DNA of 64,000 bases, taken from assembly GCF_003721595.1 (NCBI RefSeq), contig NZ_RJJR01000011.1:124001-188000 (forward strand). The letters run 5' to 3'. Of the stretch, positions 15,981 to 24,264 are shown piece by piece. This DNA comes from Hanamia caeni. GTDB taxonomy: Bacteria; Bacteroidota; Bacteroidia; Chitinophagales; Chitinophagaceae. The first letter of the stretch is position 1, and each line of letters starts with the position of its first letter. The position numbers and the translations under genes were made by a program. Below the pieces are notes generated by a model. It saw only the letters and a list, made by a program, of their open reading frames with translations, was not told where the DNA came from and searched no databases.

Positions 15981-17477
15981 ATGTATTCAGGATCAGGATT
16001 TAGCGATTGGGAAATTGGTGACATTACCGTAATTATTCATGAAGGTGTATATCACTTATTTCATCTTATCATTCCAAATCATGATTATATAGCCCATGCG
16101 GTATCCAACGATGGCATTTCATGGAAAAGAGTTAAAAATGCATTGTTTGTGGGAAACCCCGGGGAATGGGATGATGACATGCTTTGGACGATGGATGTGG
16201 TGGAAGTGAATGGAAAATTTGAAATGTATTATACCGGCCTGCAAAGGCGCGATCGCGGCGTTATTTCAAGAATCGGCCTGGCTACTTCTGACAATCTTCT
16301 CGACTGGGAAAAATCAGAAAAAGACATTTTTCCCATATCTCCAAAAGGCATTTTTTATGAAAACGAAACGGATAATCCGCGCAAATGGCTGAGTTTCAGG
16401 GATCCATTTTGGTATAAATATAAGAATGAAATTTACCTGCTGGTTTGTGCACGCAGCATCACAGGCCCGGTATCGCGGCGCGGATGTGTCGGTTTGGTGA
16501 AAATTACCAACGATGTAGTTGAATTAAGGCCACCTCTTGTGTATCCCATGATGTATGACGATATTGAATGCCCGTGCATTTTTGAGCTAAAAGGCAGATA
16601 TTATATTATCGGTTCTATTCGTGAAGATATCAAAATCAGGTATTGGTTCGCCGGGGATTTTTTTGGTGAATATCATTCCTTTCACTCTGATGTATTATTG
16701 CCCAAAGGCAATTACGCAGCAAGAATCGTTAAAGATGGCGATCATATTTTGCTTTATAATTTCTTCTATTCGTATGGTAAAATAGATGCATTAAGAGTGC
16801 TGCCTCCTCCAAAGGAGCTCGATATCGATGAATCAGGAAGGCTCTTAATAAAAAGTTACTATCGCTGGGATATGCAGGTTACCAAAACTATTTTGCAGAC
16901 AGATTTTGGCAATGTGAAGCATCTGTTATCCAATCCCACGGCTTCATCTGCTATCGAAGTGGATAAATGGACCTGTGCTTCAAGAAGTGGTTATGAAATC
17001 TTTTCGTTTGACAAGCCTTCATCCAGTTTTATTTGGGAAGGACTGCTAACTGTAGAAGGCATGGGGAAACTGGGATTGGTGAGCGACATCGACGAAGATG
17101 GAAATGGCTACTTTATTTCTTTCGATGTCCAAAATGGATTACTGCAAATGCGGGCGTGGGGATTTAACCCGTTGGATGTAAGACAGAATTTTATTTTCAA
17201 TGAATTGCAGGTAGGTGTTTTTAAGATGAATAAAGAAAACCGCTTTAATTTCAGGTTGATTCATTATGGAAACTATATCGAATTTTCTATTGATGGCGAG
17301 GTAAAGCTTACTTTAATGGATTATGCGTTTTCGGGAGGAGGTATAGGCCTTTATTCTGCTTCGTCGGTAATTTCATTACAAAATTCAGTTGTAAAAATCC
17401 TTCCGGAACCTATTGATGAATATGCAAGCCAGGAGGAGGCTCGTAAGTCACCCGAATCATCTCTTGGGCCCTTATAA
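15981..17477 (+). CDS. Clan GH-J glycoside hydrolase (GH32-like), cytoplasmic
   Basis: 498 residues with a five-bladed propeller followed by a beta-sandwich. Candidate catalytic residues occupy the clan positions: Asp14 in DWEIGDITVIIHEG (nucleophile), the RDP motif at 140-142 (FRDPFWYKYKNEIY) and Glu196 in the EC motif (DIECPCIFELKG). The C-terminal part (about 310-480, including FEMGM-like strands and IEFSIDGEVKLTL) resembles the GH32 C-terminal lectin-like sandwich. No signal peptide is present, so it should act in the cytoplasm. Divergence from the sucrose-phosphate synthase suggests that it cleaves or remodels the disaccharide made next door. Transglycosylase or GH43-like activity is possible. 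Confidence 0.7.
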   Translation: MYSGSGFSDWEIGDITVIIHEGVYHLFHLIIPNHDYIAHAVSNDGISWKRVKNALFVGNPGEWDDDMLWTMDVVEVNGKFEMYYTGLQRRDRGVISRIGLATSDNLLDWEKSEKDIFPISPKGIFYENETDNPRKWLSFRDPFWYKYKNEIYLLVCARSITGPVSRRGCVGLVKITNDVVELRPPLVYPMMYDDIECPCIFELKGRYYIIGSIREDIKIRYWFAGDFFGEYHSFHSDVLLPKGNYAARIVKDGDHILLYNFFYSYGKIDALRVLPPPKELDIDESGRLLIKSYYRWDMQVTKTILQTDFGNVKHLLSNPTASSAIEVDKWTCASRSGYEIFSFDKPSSSFIWEGLLTVEGMGKLGLVSDIDEDGNGYFISFDVQNGLLQMRAWGFNPLDVRQNFIFNELQVGVFKMNKENRFNFRLIHYGNYIEFSIDGEVKLTLMDYAFSGGGIGLYSASSVISLQNSVVKILPEPIDEYASQEEARKSPESSLGPL

Positions 17478-17550
17478 ATAAGTTTTTGCAAAAATAAAAA
17501 TCAGTTTTTTCTCTTTTTACTGTACTATAATCAGATAGCTTGAACAAAAA

Positions 17551-17585
17551 AAAAGCTAGCCCTTATAGTTGAGCTAGCCTTTTAG
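17551..17585. terminator. Bidirectional terminator between convergent genes
   Basis: Two GCTAGC copies (17555-17560 and 17573-17578) pair across a 12-base loop, flanked by an A run on the left and TTTT on the right. This serves the GH32-like gene on the plus strand and the T9SS protein gene on the minus strand. Confidence 0.75.
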
Positions 17586-17618
17586 AAATTTTATAAAGAT
17601 GCCTTCTGTTGGATTTGT

Positions 17619-18884
17619 TTATTGTTTTATCACTTTTCCTTTGAAAAGAACTTCGCCGGAATTACTAATGATAGAAAGGATATACATTCCATGTTGCAAA
17701 CCGCCAAGATTATTAAATTCCTGCCTGCTTGTGCCGCTGTTCACTGACCAGCTTTGAGCCGCAATTTGCTTTCCGGTAATATCAATCAACCTGGCTGTTA
17801 CCATTTCCGTAGTGGGGCTGGTAAAATTAACGGTTAGTTTATTGTAAAAGGGATTTGCCAAAACCGAAATAGCTGCTTTTTGTATCTGAATTTTCACAGC
17901 CACCGTATTTGAATAGCCGGATTTCCCATCATTATCGACTTGTTTCAGGCGATAATAATTAATGCCACCTAATGGGCTTGCATCAATGGTATTATATTTT
18001 TTTAGCACCTGGCTGTTTCCTGAACCGTTCACAGTCGCAATGACTGACCATTTTGAGTTTCCATCAGCGCTTCTTTCTACCTGGAAGTATTTATTATTTA
18101 ATTCTTGCGATGTAGCCCAATCGATGCTTACGCTGGTTCCTTTGGCATGTGCTGAAAAACTGGTTAGCGTAACCGGGGCCACTCCGCCCTCTTCGCAAAT
18201 GGAAAATATGAGGTCGTCCATGGCAAAATCATTGCCGCATCCTCCCTTTGTTCCATCTCCTATGGTAATCCTTATTTGAGTAGGGAAAAATCCATTCAGG
18301 TTAGGCAAAGTAAAGGCAGAACTCACATTTACCCAGGCAGGTTCAGTGGTTTGATTTACCGCTGGTGCAGACTGTGGAGAACCATCCAGGCCCACCCACG
18401 TGCCTTCTGCTGAAAGATATTCAACAGTAAAAGTCATTATGGGCAATAATGGATCGGGGGCGCAAATTCCCAAAGTATCTATATTCATCACATACGTGCT
18501 GATATTATAGTTTCCAGCCTCAAACCCTCTTTGGTTGATAACAGTGTGCTGGAAGAATTTTTCAGCCTGGCCGTTAATCACCAACATTTTCCCATTCTCA
18601 TTTCCGGTATGGTCTGAGGACAGGTGCCATTCGGGCTTTTGTTGGGTATTATTTATGACTCTGTATACGCCTTCAGAAGTTAGACTTCCATCCTGCTGGT
18701 AAGACAAGCCAGAGGTTAAAACATCGGGACTGCTTGTGGCGACAGTTCCGGTTCCAAAATCTTCTGAATACAAAACAGTGGGGTTGCAATTGACCTGTGC
18801 GAAGGACACATTTGCGAAAAGCAACATCGTGCAAAGAGAAAAAAAACTTGCAAAGACCTTAAATAATGTAAAATTCTTGTTCAT
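17619..18884 (-). CDS. Secreted protein with type IX secretion C-terminal sorting domain
   Basis: 421 residues. A signal peptide ends near SFAQ (residue 30). Residues about 40-235 form a beta-rich module (LYSEDFGTGT start, FAMDDLIFSIC end) that resembles jelly-roll adhesion or binding domains. Residues about 237-330 look like a fibronectin-type repeat (VTLTSFSAHAKGTSVSIDWA, then INYYRLKQVDNDGKSGYSN). The last 80 residues are a type A T9SS sorting domain (NPFYNKLTVNF, HGMYILSIISNSGEVLFKGK, ending VIKQ). The product should cross the outer membrane through T9SS and be attached or released. Ligand unknown. Confidence 0.85.
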   Translation of the reverse strand: MNKNFTLFKVFASFFSLCTMLLFANVSFAQVNCNPTVLYSEDFGTGTVATSSPDVLTSGLSYQQDGSLTSEGVYRVINNTQQKPEWHLSSDHTGNENGKMLVINGQAEKFFQHTVINQRGFEAGNYNISTYVMNIDTLGICAPDPLLPIMTFTVEYLSAEGTWVGLDGSPQSAPAVNQTTEPAWVNVSSAFTLPNLNGFFPTQIRITIGDGTKGGCGNDFAMDDLIFSICEEGGVAPVTLTSFSAHAKGTSVSIDWATSQELNNKYFQVERSADGNSKWSVIATVNGSGNSQVLKKYNTIDASPLGGINYYRLKQVDNDGKSGYSNTVAVKIQIQKAAISVLANPFYNKLTVNFTSPTTEMVTARLIDITGKQIAAQSWSVNSGTSRQEFNNLGGLQHGMYILSIISNSGEVLFKGKVIKQ

Positions 18885-19015
18885 AAAAAAAGTTTTAGAG
18901 ATAAAAAATGATTACCAGGTAAAATGGCTTTACTCATTTTGCTCTTTTGCAAAAAAGGGATCTTTGGAAAATTTAAATAGGGAAAAGTTTGGTAGTTTTC
19001 TGAGGATATTCCGTA

Positions 19016-19045
19016 CAAAACTAATCATTAAATCCAATTATCAAA
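19016..19045 (-). promoter_or_regulatory. Promoter (-33 and -7) of the T9SS-sorted protein gene
   Basis: On the minus strand TTTG (19045-19042), an 18-base spacer, then TAGTTTTG (19023-19016): both elements of the Bacteroidota sigma-ABfr consensus at near-ideal spacing. The leader would be about 125 bases, long for this window. Confidence 0.65.
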
Positions 19046-19170
19046 ATAACACCTTAAATTTTTTAATAATTATAATGCTTTCATCTTCAAATGTGGCATT
19101 TGCTTTCAAGAAAAAAAATCGCCAATAATATGGCATGTTTTATGAGCCACCTATATAAAATTCTTTAACT

Positions 19171-19584
19171 ATGAAACACAAAATAGGATTTATTTTTACT
19201 CTCGCATTAATCTTATCAACACCTGTGACAGCCCAGGATACCGCTTCCCAAAGACCGGCCTTAAACGATGAGACTTATCCAATTAACACTACAAGAAATA
19301 ATCACAATTCCCCGCACCAGATATACAGAGATACCAGGTTAGGCTCAAGTTCGGCCAACTATAATACTTACGAAAAAAATGATAATGGCGCCGGAGCAAT
19401 AACTACAGATCCTCACAAGGCTGCGGGTAGCTCATCTTTTCCGGGAATGCAAGCTGATTCAAGTGTTGAACACGCGCCCAAAATCTACAGAGACACAAGA
19501 TTAGGATCAAGTTCTGCATTATACAATACCTATCAAAAAAATGATTATGGCGCCGGAGCAGTCACTACAAATCCTCATAAATAG
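19171..19584 (+). CDS. Small secreted protein with duplicated 33-residue motif
   Basis: 137 residues with a signal peptide (MKHKIGFIFTLALILSTPVTAQ). Two copies of a motif beginning IYRDTRLGSSSA and ending TTxPHK occupy residues 51-83 and 105-137; 28 of 33 positions are identical, with NTYxKNDxGAGA in the centre. The linkers are Ser/Asn/Pro-rich and low in hydrophobic residues, so the protein is probably extended in the periplasm or at the surface. It ends exactly with the second copy. I do not know a function. The motif resembles unnamed short repeat proteins of Chitinophagaceae, which is recollection rather than a search result. Confidence 0.75.
   Translation: MKHKIGFIFTLALILSTPVTAQDTASQRPALNDETYPINTTRNNHNSPHQIYRDTRLGSSSANYNTYEKNDNGAGAITTDPHKAAGSSSFPGMQADSSVEHAPKIYRDTRLGSSSALYNTYQKNDYGAGAVTTNPHK
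19321..19581 (+). repeat. Two direct repeats of about 99 bases encoding the YRDTRLGSSS motif
   Basis: Copy 1 is at 19321-19419 and copy 2 at 19483-19581, separated by 63 bases. The protein copies differ at five positions, while the DNA differs at many synonymous sites, so the duplication is old and held by selection on the protein. Confidence 0.8.
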
Positions 19585-19613
19585 CTTGAGGAATTGAGTT
19601 GATAAGATTGGAT

Positions 19614-20444
19614 TTATTGCAACTGTATTTCAAATAGCCTGGGCCAGTCTTTTCCAGTGATGTACATTTTTTTAGTGGCACTGTCGTACGCAATGCCATT
19701 TAAAACGGCGCCATCTTCAAATTTGGCTGTGGGGTCATATTGGTGCAAAAGGCCGGTCAGATTCATGGCCCCGGTAACGTAGCCCGTGGAGGTATCAATT
19801 TTGATAATTTCATTAGTGTACCAGCGGTTGGCATATATTGATCCATTGATCAATTCTAACTCATTCAGGCTATCCACTTCTCCTCTGTTATCGGCAACAG
19901 TCAAAATTTTATTGACCTTGAAATTTTTGCTTTTTTCGTCCGGCTGTACGAAAAACAATTTTGACGAGCCATCACTGATAATTATATTTTTTCCATCATT
20001 TGTAGCGCCCCATCCTTCGCGGTTCCATTTTAAAGAATCCACAGGACGGGTAAAATTGTCGAGCGGATATACATACACCTTGTTGCTTTGCCAGGTTAGC
20101 TGGTAAATTTTGTTGTTGAAAATAGTAATCCCTTCCCCAAAAATTGACTTATCCGGAAGTAAATAGCTCTTTTCAACTTTTCCCGTTTTTAGATCTACCA
20201 GCCGGAGGCTGGAACGGTTATATTCACCTGTACTTTCGTACAATTTATTTCCATAATACTCCAAGCCCTGGGTAAACGCTCCCGAATCATGCGGATATAC
20301 AGAAACAACCTTATACATTATTTGTGCCGGTGGAGGAATATTATTTACCGGCAACGAGCTATCATAATCAGGCGTAGATGAATTGTCGCCACATGAAACT
20401 AAAAAGAAACAAATGAAAAAAGCGGGAATTATCTTACTAAACAT
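19614..20444 (-). CDS. Glutaminyl-peptide cyclotransferase, lipoprotein
   Basis: About 276 residues of the glutamine cyclotransferase family (PF05096, plant/bacterial five-bladed propeller type). It cyclises N-terminal Gln to pyroglutamate on exported proteins. Family segments are VVSVYPHDSGAFTQGLEYYG, LYESTGEYNRSSLRLVDL, NELELINGSIYANRW and the C-terminal LNGIAYDSATKKMYITGKDW. The lipobox FLVSC places it as a periplasmic or outer-membrane lipoprotein. The start MFSKIIPAF is preferred because the upstream Met overlaps a -7 box. Signal peptidase II-processed and T9SS-exported proteins in Bacteroidota often begin with Gln, which gives this enzyme substrates. Confidence 0.9.
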   Translation of the reverse strand: MFSKIIPAFFICFFLVSCGDNSSTPDYDSSLPVNNIPPPAQIMYKVVSVYPHDSGAFTQGLEYYGNKLYESTGEYNRSSLRLVDLKTGKVEKSYLLPDKSIFGEGITIFNNKIYQLTWQSNKVYVYPLDNFTRPVDSLKWNREGWGATNDGKNIIISDGSSKLFFVQPDEKSKNFKVNKILTVADNRGEVDSLNELELINGSIYANRWYTNEIIKIDTSTGYVTGAMNLTGLLHQYDPTAKFEDGAVLNGIAYDSATKKMYITGKDWPRLFEIQLQ

Positions 20445-20471
20445 TATCTCTGTTTTCGTTAAATAGAAAAT

Positions 20472-20479
20472 CAAAATTA
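20472..20479 (-). promoter_or_regulatory. -7 box of the glutaminyl cyclotransferase gene
   Basis: CAAAATTA reads TAATTTTG on the minus strand (TAnnTTTG). It overlaps the longest-ORF Met and sets the start at 20444. Confidence 0.55.
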
Positions 20480-20552
20480 CTCTGCTGCATTTGTATAAAA
20501 AGCTAAATTTTTGAAAACTGGATGTGTTTTCAATTTAAAAAGAATTAACAAA

Positions 20553-21674
20553 TTAATCATGTAATGCATCTTTTAAATCCGCCCATCCCCATTTATCTTT
20601 AATAAAAGGCCCTTTCATTAAATACAATTCCGGGTTGGTGCGCGCGGCAGTTTTAAAAGCGGTTGCATCAAGGCTAAAGACAGGAAGATGAAAATTATTC
20701 TTTCTATTAAAAAATTCATCCGCATTTGCCGCTTCGGGAGTAACAATGTAGAGTAACCGGTTTGTTTTTTTTGCATGCTGATAAATACTTGCAAAATTAT
20801 TGAACCAATAATCCGTATGCTCAAAGCCTTTTACAAAAAATAAATAGTAAGATGCATCAAGACTAAGAACTGCATTTGTGGTGTCATTCCCTGAAATTGT
20901 TACAAGATTAAAATCTTTAATTGGAGGCTCATTATTTTTGCCCTTACTTATTAAAATATCTTTCCGGCTTACAAAATGCCAACTTGAGTCAGGCAGGTCT
21001 TTGACTGTGAAGTCTTGTTTCTTGCCATCTTTTTCATACACAAAAACATAATCAACCTTATCAGGAACAGCATCTGCAGGCATTTTGCGAAGCTGTAATA
21101 CATTTCCTCCTTTCTTGAAAGGCAGGCAATCCACGGTAGGCAAATGGCGCATTACAAACCACTGATAATATAAAACCAGGAATGTAGAAATAACTACCAG
21201 CAAAATATTTAATGCCTGGTTGAAAAGTGGAACTATATATTTCCTTCCAAAAAATAATATCAAAACGAGGACTAACAGAACCAGGTCTTTAATAAATGAT
21301 TGCATGGACGTAAGCGGCAGGCAATCTCCAAAACATCCACACGTGGCTATCTTGCCTGAAAGAGCCGCATAGCCGGTAAGAAACGAGAAGAAGATGATAA
21401 GCAACAAAATAAGCCACGTAAAAAATTTTCTCCAAAGTCCTAGTAAAATTCCAACACCCACAATGATTTCTAGCGTTATCATGATGATGGAAAAAGGAAG
21501 AGCATAATCGCTGAGCCAAAACATGACAGAAGAAAGGCTTTTATTCATTGCCCAAACGTCAAAAAACTCCTGCATTTTATATGCCAGCCCATGTGGATCC
21601 ATCGCTTTTACCAACCCGGAAAAAATAAACAGAATTCCAACTATTACGCGGACTATATTCACTATTATTTTCAT
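20553..21674 (-). CDS. BT_3928-family DoxX/MauE-like membrane protein
   Basis: 373 residues. The N-terminal half has four hydrophobic spans of the DoxX/MauE type (VGILFIFSGLVKAMDPHG start, then spans near 57-78, 82-105 and 128-145). The loop TCGCFGDCLPLTSMQS carries three Cys and matches the CxCFG motif seen in MauE-like redox proteins. A fifth span precedes a periplasmic C-terminal domain of about 190 residues with a thioredoxin-fold flavour (LLYIVTPEAANADEF). This suggests a role in cysteine redox or envelope thiol chemistry. It is translationally coupled to the DUF1599 gene upstream by an ATGA overlap. Confidence 0.8.
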   Translation of the reverse strand: MKIIVNIVRVIVGILFIFSGLVKAMDPHGLAYKMQEFFDVWAMNKSLSSVMFWLSDYALPFSIIMITLEIIVGVGILLGLWRKFFTWLILLLIIFFSFLTGYAALSGKIATCGCFGDCLPLTSMQSFIKDLVLLVLVLILFFGRKYIVPLFNQALNILLVVISTFLVLYYQWFVMRHLPTVDCLPFKKGGNVLQLRKMPADAVPDKVDYVFVYEKDGKKQDFTVKDLPDSSWHFVSRKDILISKGKNNEPPIKDFNLVTISGNDTTNAVLSLDASYYLFFVKGFEHTDYWFNNFASIYQHAKKTNRLLYIVTPEAANADEFFNRKNNFHLPVFSLDATAFKTAARTNPELYLMKGPFIKDKWGWADLKDALHD

Positions 21675-22237
21675 GTGGCTAAATTTTTACTATTGATAGT
21701 TTCGGACGATATAAGCGCAAAGACTGCATAATTTAAAATATCATAAAAATTAGCATCGATACCTTCACTAACGAGCGTTTTACCCTTATTCTGAATAATT
21801 TGTTTTATCCGCAATACTTTGGCTAATATAAGATCCACAAAACTTTCCTGGCTCATTTCGCGCCATGCTTCGCCATAGTCATGATTTTTGTTCATCATCA
21901 ACGATTTGGCGGCTTTTATTTTATCATCATATAAATTCATTGTTTCTTCCAAAGAAACCTCTTCTACCTCGTCGTCGCTGATATCCAGTTGAATTAAACC
22001 GATGACTGCATAATTTGCTATTCCTGTAAATTCTGAATTGATATCTTCTTCAATTTTTTGAATCCCTTTTTCCTGGATATTCCTGATACGTTTCGCTTTT
22101 ATGTAAATCTGGTCTGCAATAGAAATGGATCTATATACTCTCCACGATGTGCCATAATCTTTTGTCTTTTGTAAAAAAATTTGCCTGCATTTATTAACTG
22201 CATCATCAAATTGCAGATCCGTATTAACTTGCGCCAT
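21671..22237 (-). CDS. DUF1599 protein (nucleotide-modification-associated domain 1)
   Basis: 188 residues made of two similar halves. Each half has a D-Y-G-x-x-W-R segment (TKDYGTSWRVYRSI and NHDYGEAWREMSQ) and ends in a NYAVxxLI helix, so the protein is an internal duplication of an all-helical unit. The family is predicted to act in nucleotide metabolism or modification, but the reaction is not established. The start MAQVNTDLQFDD is chosen because a -7 box lies just upstream and the longer reading frame overlaps folP on the other strand. Forms an operon with the BT_3928 gene. Confidence 0.85.
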   Translation of the reverse strand: MAQVNTDLQFDDAVNKCRQIFLQKTKDYGTSWRVYRSISIADQIYIKAKRIRNIQEKGIQKIEEDINSEFTGIANYAVIGLIQLDISDDEVEEVSLEETMNLYDDKIKAAKSLMMNKNHDYGEAWREMSQESFVDLILAKVLRIKQIIQNKGKTLVSEGIDANFYDILNYAVFALISSETINSKNLAT

Positions 22238-22246
22238 AATTATCGC

Positions 22247-22254
22247 CAAATTTA
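22247..22254 (-). promoter_or_regulatory. -7 box of the DUF1599-BT_3928 operon
   Basis: CAAATTTA reads TAAATTTG on the minus strand. It lies in the 31-base gap between the DUF1599 and folP starts, so the two promoters must overlap closely. Confidence 0.55.
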
Positions 22255-22268
22255 AACTTAAAAAGATA

Positions 22269-23099
22269 ATGTTTTCATTGAATTGCAGGGGCAAGTTCGT
22301 TTTTGCGGGAAATCCGCTGATAATGGGCATTTTAAATCTTACCGAAGATTCATTTTATGCCGGCAGCCGGCACCGCACCTTAGAAGCGATAAAAGAAAAA
22401 ACCGGGCAAATGCTGAGCGAAGGTGCTGATATAATTGACTTGGGCGCGCAAAGCACAAGGCCGGGCAGCACTCGTTTTTCCGCTGAAGATGAACTGGAGA
22501 AATTACTTCCTGCCATTGATTGCCTGGTAAAAGATTTTCCCTCCATTCTTATTTCAATCGACACCTATTTTTCAAAAGTAGCAAGAGAATGCGTTGCCGC
22601 CGGTGCCTCCATCATCAATGATATCAGCGGTGGCAATATGAATTCGCAAATGATTAAAACTGTCGGGAAATTAAGGGTTCCGTATGTATGTATGCACATG
22701 AAAGGCGTTCCTGAAACTATGCAAAACCAACCGCAGTATGATGATGTGACAAAAGAAGTGCTCGATTATTTTATAGCAAAAATTGATGAATGCAAACAAG
22801 CAGGAATTAATGATGTTATTATCGACCCGGGGTTCGGATTTGGAAAGAATATTGCGCAGAATTTAAAATTATTAAAAGATTTAAGTGTTTTTAAAATTCT
22901 TGATAAGCCTATCCTGGCCGGAGTTTCAAGAAAATCAACGATTTACCGCACTCTGAAAATTTCTGTAGAGGACTCGTTAAATGGCACTACTGTTTTGCAT
23001 ACCATCGCGTTGCAAAACGGCGCTTCTATGTTGCGTGTGCATGATGTGAAGGAAGCAAAAGAAGTAGTTACTTTATTAGGCGCTATATCGGGTGCATAA
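22269..23099 (+). CDS. folP: Dihydropteroate synthase
   Basis: Joins p-aminobenzoate to 6-hydroxymethyl-dihydropterin diphosphate in folate synthesis; the cytoplasmic target of sulfonamides. Signatures are PLIMGILNLTEDSFYAGSR near residue 17, GADIIDLGAQSTRPGS near 54, SIDTYFSKVARECVAAGAS near 97, IIDPGFGFGKN near 182 and LAGVSRKSTIYR near 217. The 276-residue length is normal. The usual N-terminal Asn-Val-Thr phrase here reads N-L-T. Another folate gene, folB, lies 2.4 kb to the right on the other strand. Confidence 0.95.
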   Translation: MFSLNCRGKFVFAGNPLIMGILNLTEDSFYAGSRHRTLEAIKEKTGQMLSEGADIIDLGAQSTRPGSTRFSAEDELEKLLPAIDCLVKDFPSILISIDTYFSKVARECVAAGASIINDISGGNMNSQMIKTVGKLRVPYVCMHMKGVPETMQNQPQYDDVTKEVLDYFIAKIDECKQAGINDVIIDPGFGFGKNIAQNLKLLKDLSVFKILDKPILAGVSRKSTIYRTLKISVEDSLNGTTVLHTIALQNGASMLRVHDVKEAKEVVTLLGAISGA

Positions 23100-23146
23100 C
23101 CAAAATAAAAATCACAGAGATTTATTCGTTTACTATTTAAAACAAA

Positions 23147-23172
23147 AAGCCAGGCCTCTTATGACCTGGCTT
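23147..23172. terminator. Bidirectional terminator between folP and the FKBP gene
   Basis: AAGCCAGG pairs with CCTGGCTT across a ten-base loop, preceded by an A run (terminates the minus-strand FKBP gene) and followed by a weaker AT tail (folP side). Confidence 0.75.
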
Positions 23173-23193
23173 ATAATTTAATTCACCAATTTT

Positions 23194-24246
23194 TTATTTG
23201 CTGCCGTTTGGCGGCTGTTGCTGTTGTTTTTGTTGCTGCTGTTGTCGCTGCATTTGTTGAAGCTGCTGCATCATTCGTTGCTGTTGCTGCATTTGTTGCT
23301 GCTGTTTCTCCAATTCTTGCTGGTATTGTTGTTGATTTAATACGTCTGTAACTTTAATATCAAAAACAAGATTTGCATTCGGGGCAATTTTGGGCGGAGC
23401 GCCATTGGCTCCAAAACCAAGATAAGATGGTATAAGCAATTTACCTTTTGCGCCTTTGTTCATCATTTTTAAGCCGTCTACCCATCCTGGAATCACACGG
23501 AATTCGCCTAAATCAACATATAAAGGTTCGGTATGGCCAAATGAGGGAATTGTATTGGAATCAAAAACGCTGTCATCAGCCATAGTACGCCCCGTGTAGT
23601 CCACCTGCGCCACATCATTATCTGTCAAAAGTGGGCCGGTGCCGGCTGAATCAATAACTACATAAGTTCCCCATTTGGTTTTTGAGCCTGTCATATTGTT
23701 CTTAGCCATATATTGCTGAATCGCCTGGTCATCCGCCTTCACCAAAGAGTCGTTGGAAGCAATTTCTTTTTCCACTTTTTCGATTGCATCTTTCTTTGCT
23801 ATGGCCTTTGCTTTTGATTGAAAGGTTTTGGCTACGCTGTCTGCAGCTTCTCTTGACGGCAATAATTTTATTATTTTAAAAGATTGTAATAAATAATGGC
23901 CGGGTTTCATAAAAGGCGCTGCCTGTCCAAATTTGATTAATGTATCAGTTGATTGCCTCAGAACAAGACTATCGCCTTCATGTATTTCCTTAAAATAAGG
24001 AGGAAGCTGCGTAGTGTCATAAGGAATAAATCTCGGAGCACTTTTTTCCACGCTATTAAAAAGTATGCTGTCGTTATAGGTGGCATAGGCGTTCACCTGC
24101 ATAATGTCGCCTTCTGCGGCTTTTTTGCCATCTGAGTTGCTGATGATTTTATATTCCGTTCCGTCCGGGCCTTTTTTGAAATCCTGCCTGGCGCAGCCGG
24201 CTGCCAGCAAAAATATGGCGGAGGCCAGGCAAATTGTTTTGTTCAT
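23194..24246 (-). CDS. FKBP-type peptidyl-prolyl isomerase lipoprotein with Gln-rich tail
   Basis: 350 residues. The lipobox LLAAGC (Cys18) marks an envelope lipoprotein. Residues about 25-128 look like a degenerate FKBP-like unit (EGDIMQVNAYATYNDSILF). Residues about 130-190 form a helical linker. Residues 195-302 are a full FKBP domain (VAQVDYTGRTMADDSVFDS, VIPGWVDGLKMMNKGAKGKL, YLGFGANGAPPKIAPNANLV). Residues 305-344 are about two thirds Gln with Met and Arg between. It should assist folding of exported proteins. The gene follows the DHH phosphoesterase by 18 bases and is probably cotranscribed with it. Confidence 0.88.
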   Translation of the reverse strand: MNKTICLASAIFLLAAGCARQDFKKGPDGTEYKIISNSDGKKAAEGDIMQVNAYATYNDSILFNSVEKSAPRFIPYDTTQLPPYFKEIHEGDSLVLRQSTDTLIKFGQAAPFMKPGHYLLQSFKIIKLLPSREAADSVAKTFQSKAKAIAKKDAIEKVEKEIASNDSLVKADDQAIQQYMAKNNMTGSKTKWGTYVVIDSAGTGPLLTDNDVAQVDYTGRTMADDSVFDSNTIPSFGHTEPLYVDLGEFRVIPGWVDGLKMMNKGAKGKLLIPSYLGFGANGAPPKIAPNANLVFDIKVTDVLNQQQYQQELEKQQQQMQQQQRMMQQLQQMQRQQQQQKQQQQPPNGSK

Positions 24247-24264
24247 TTTGATTTTTGTTAATTA

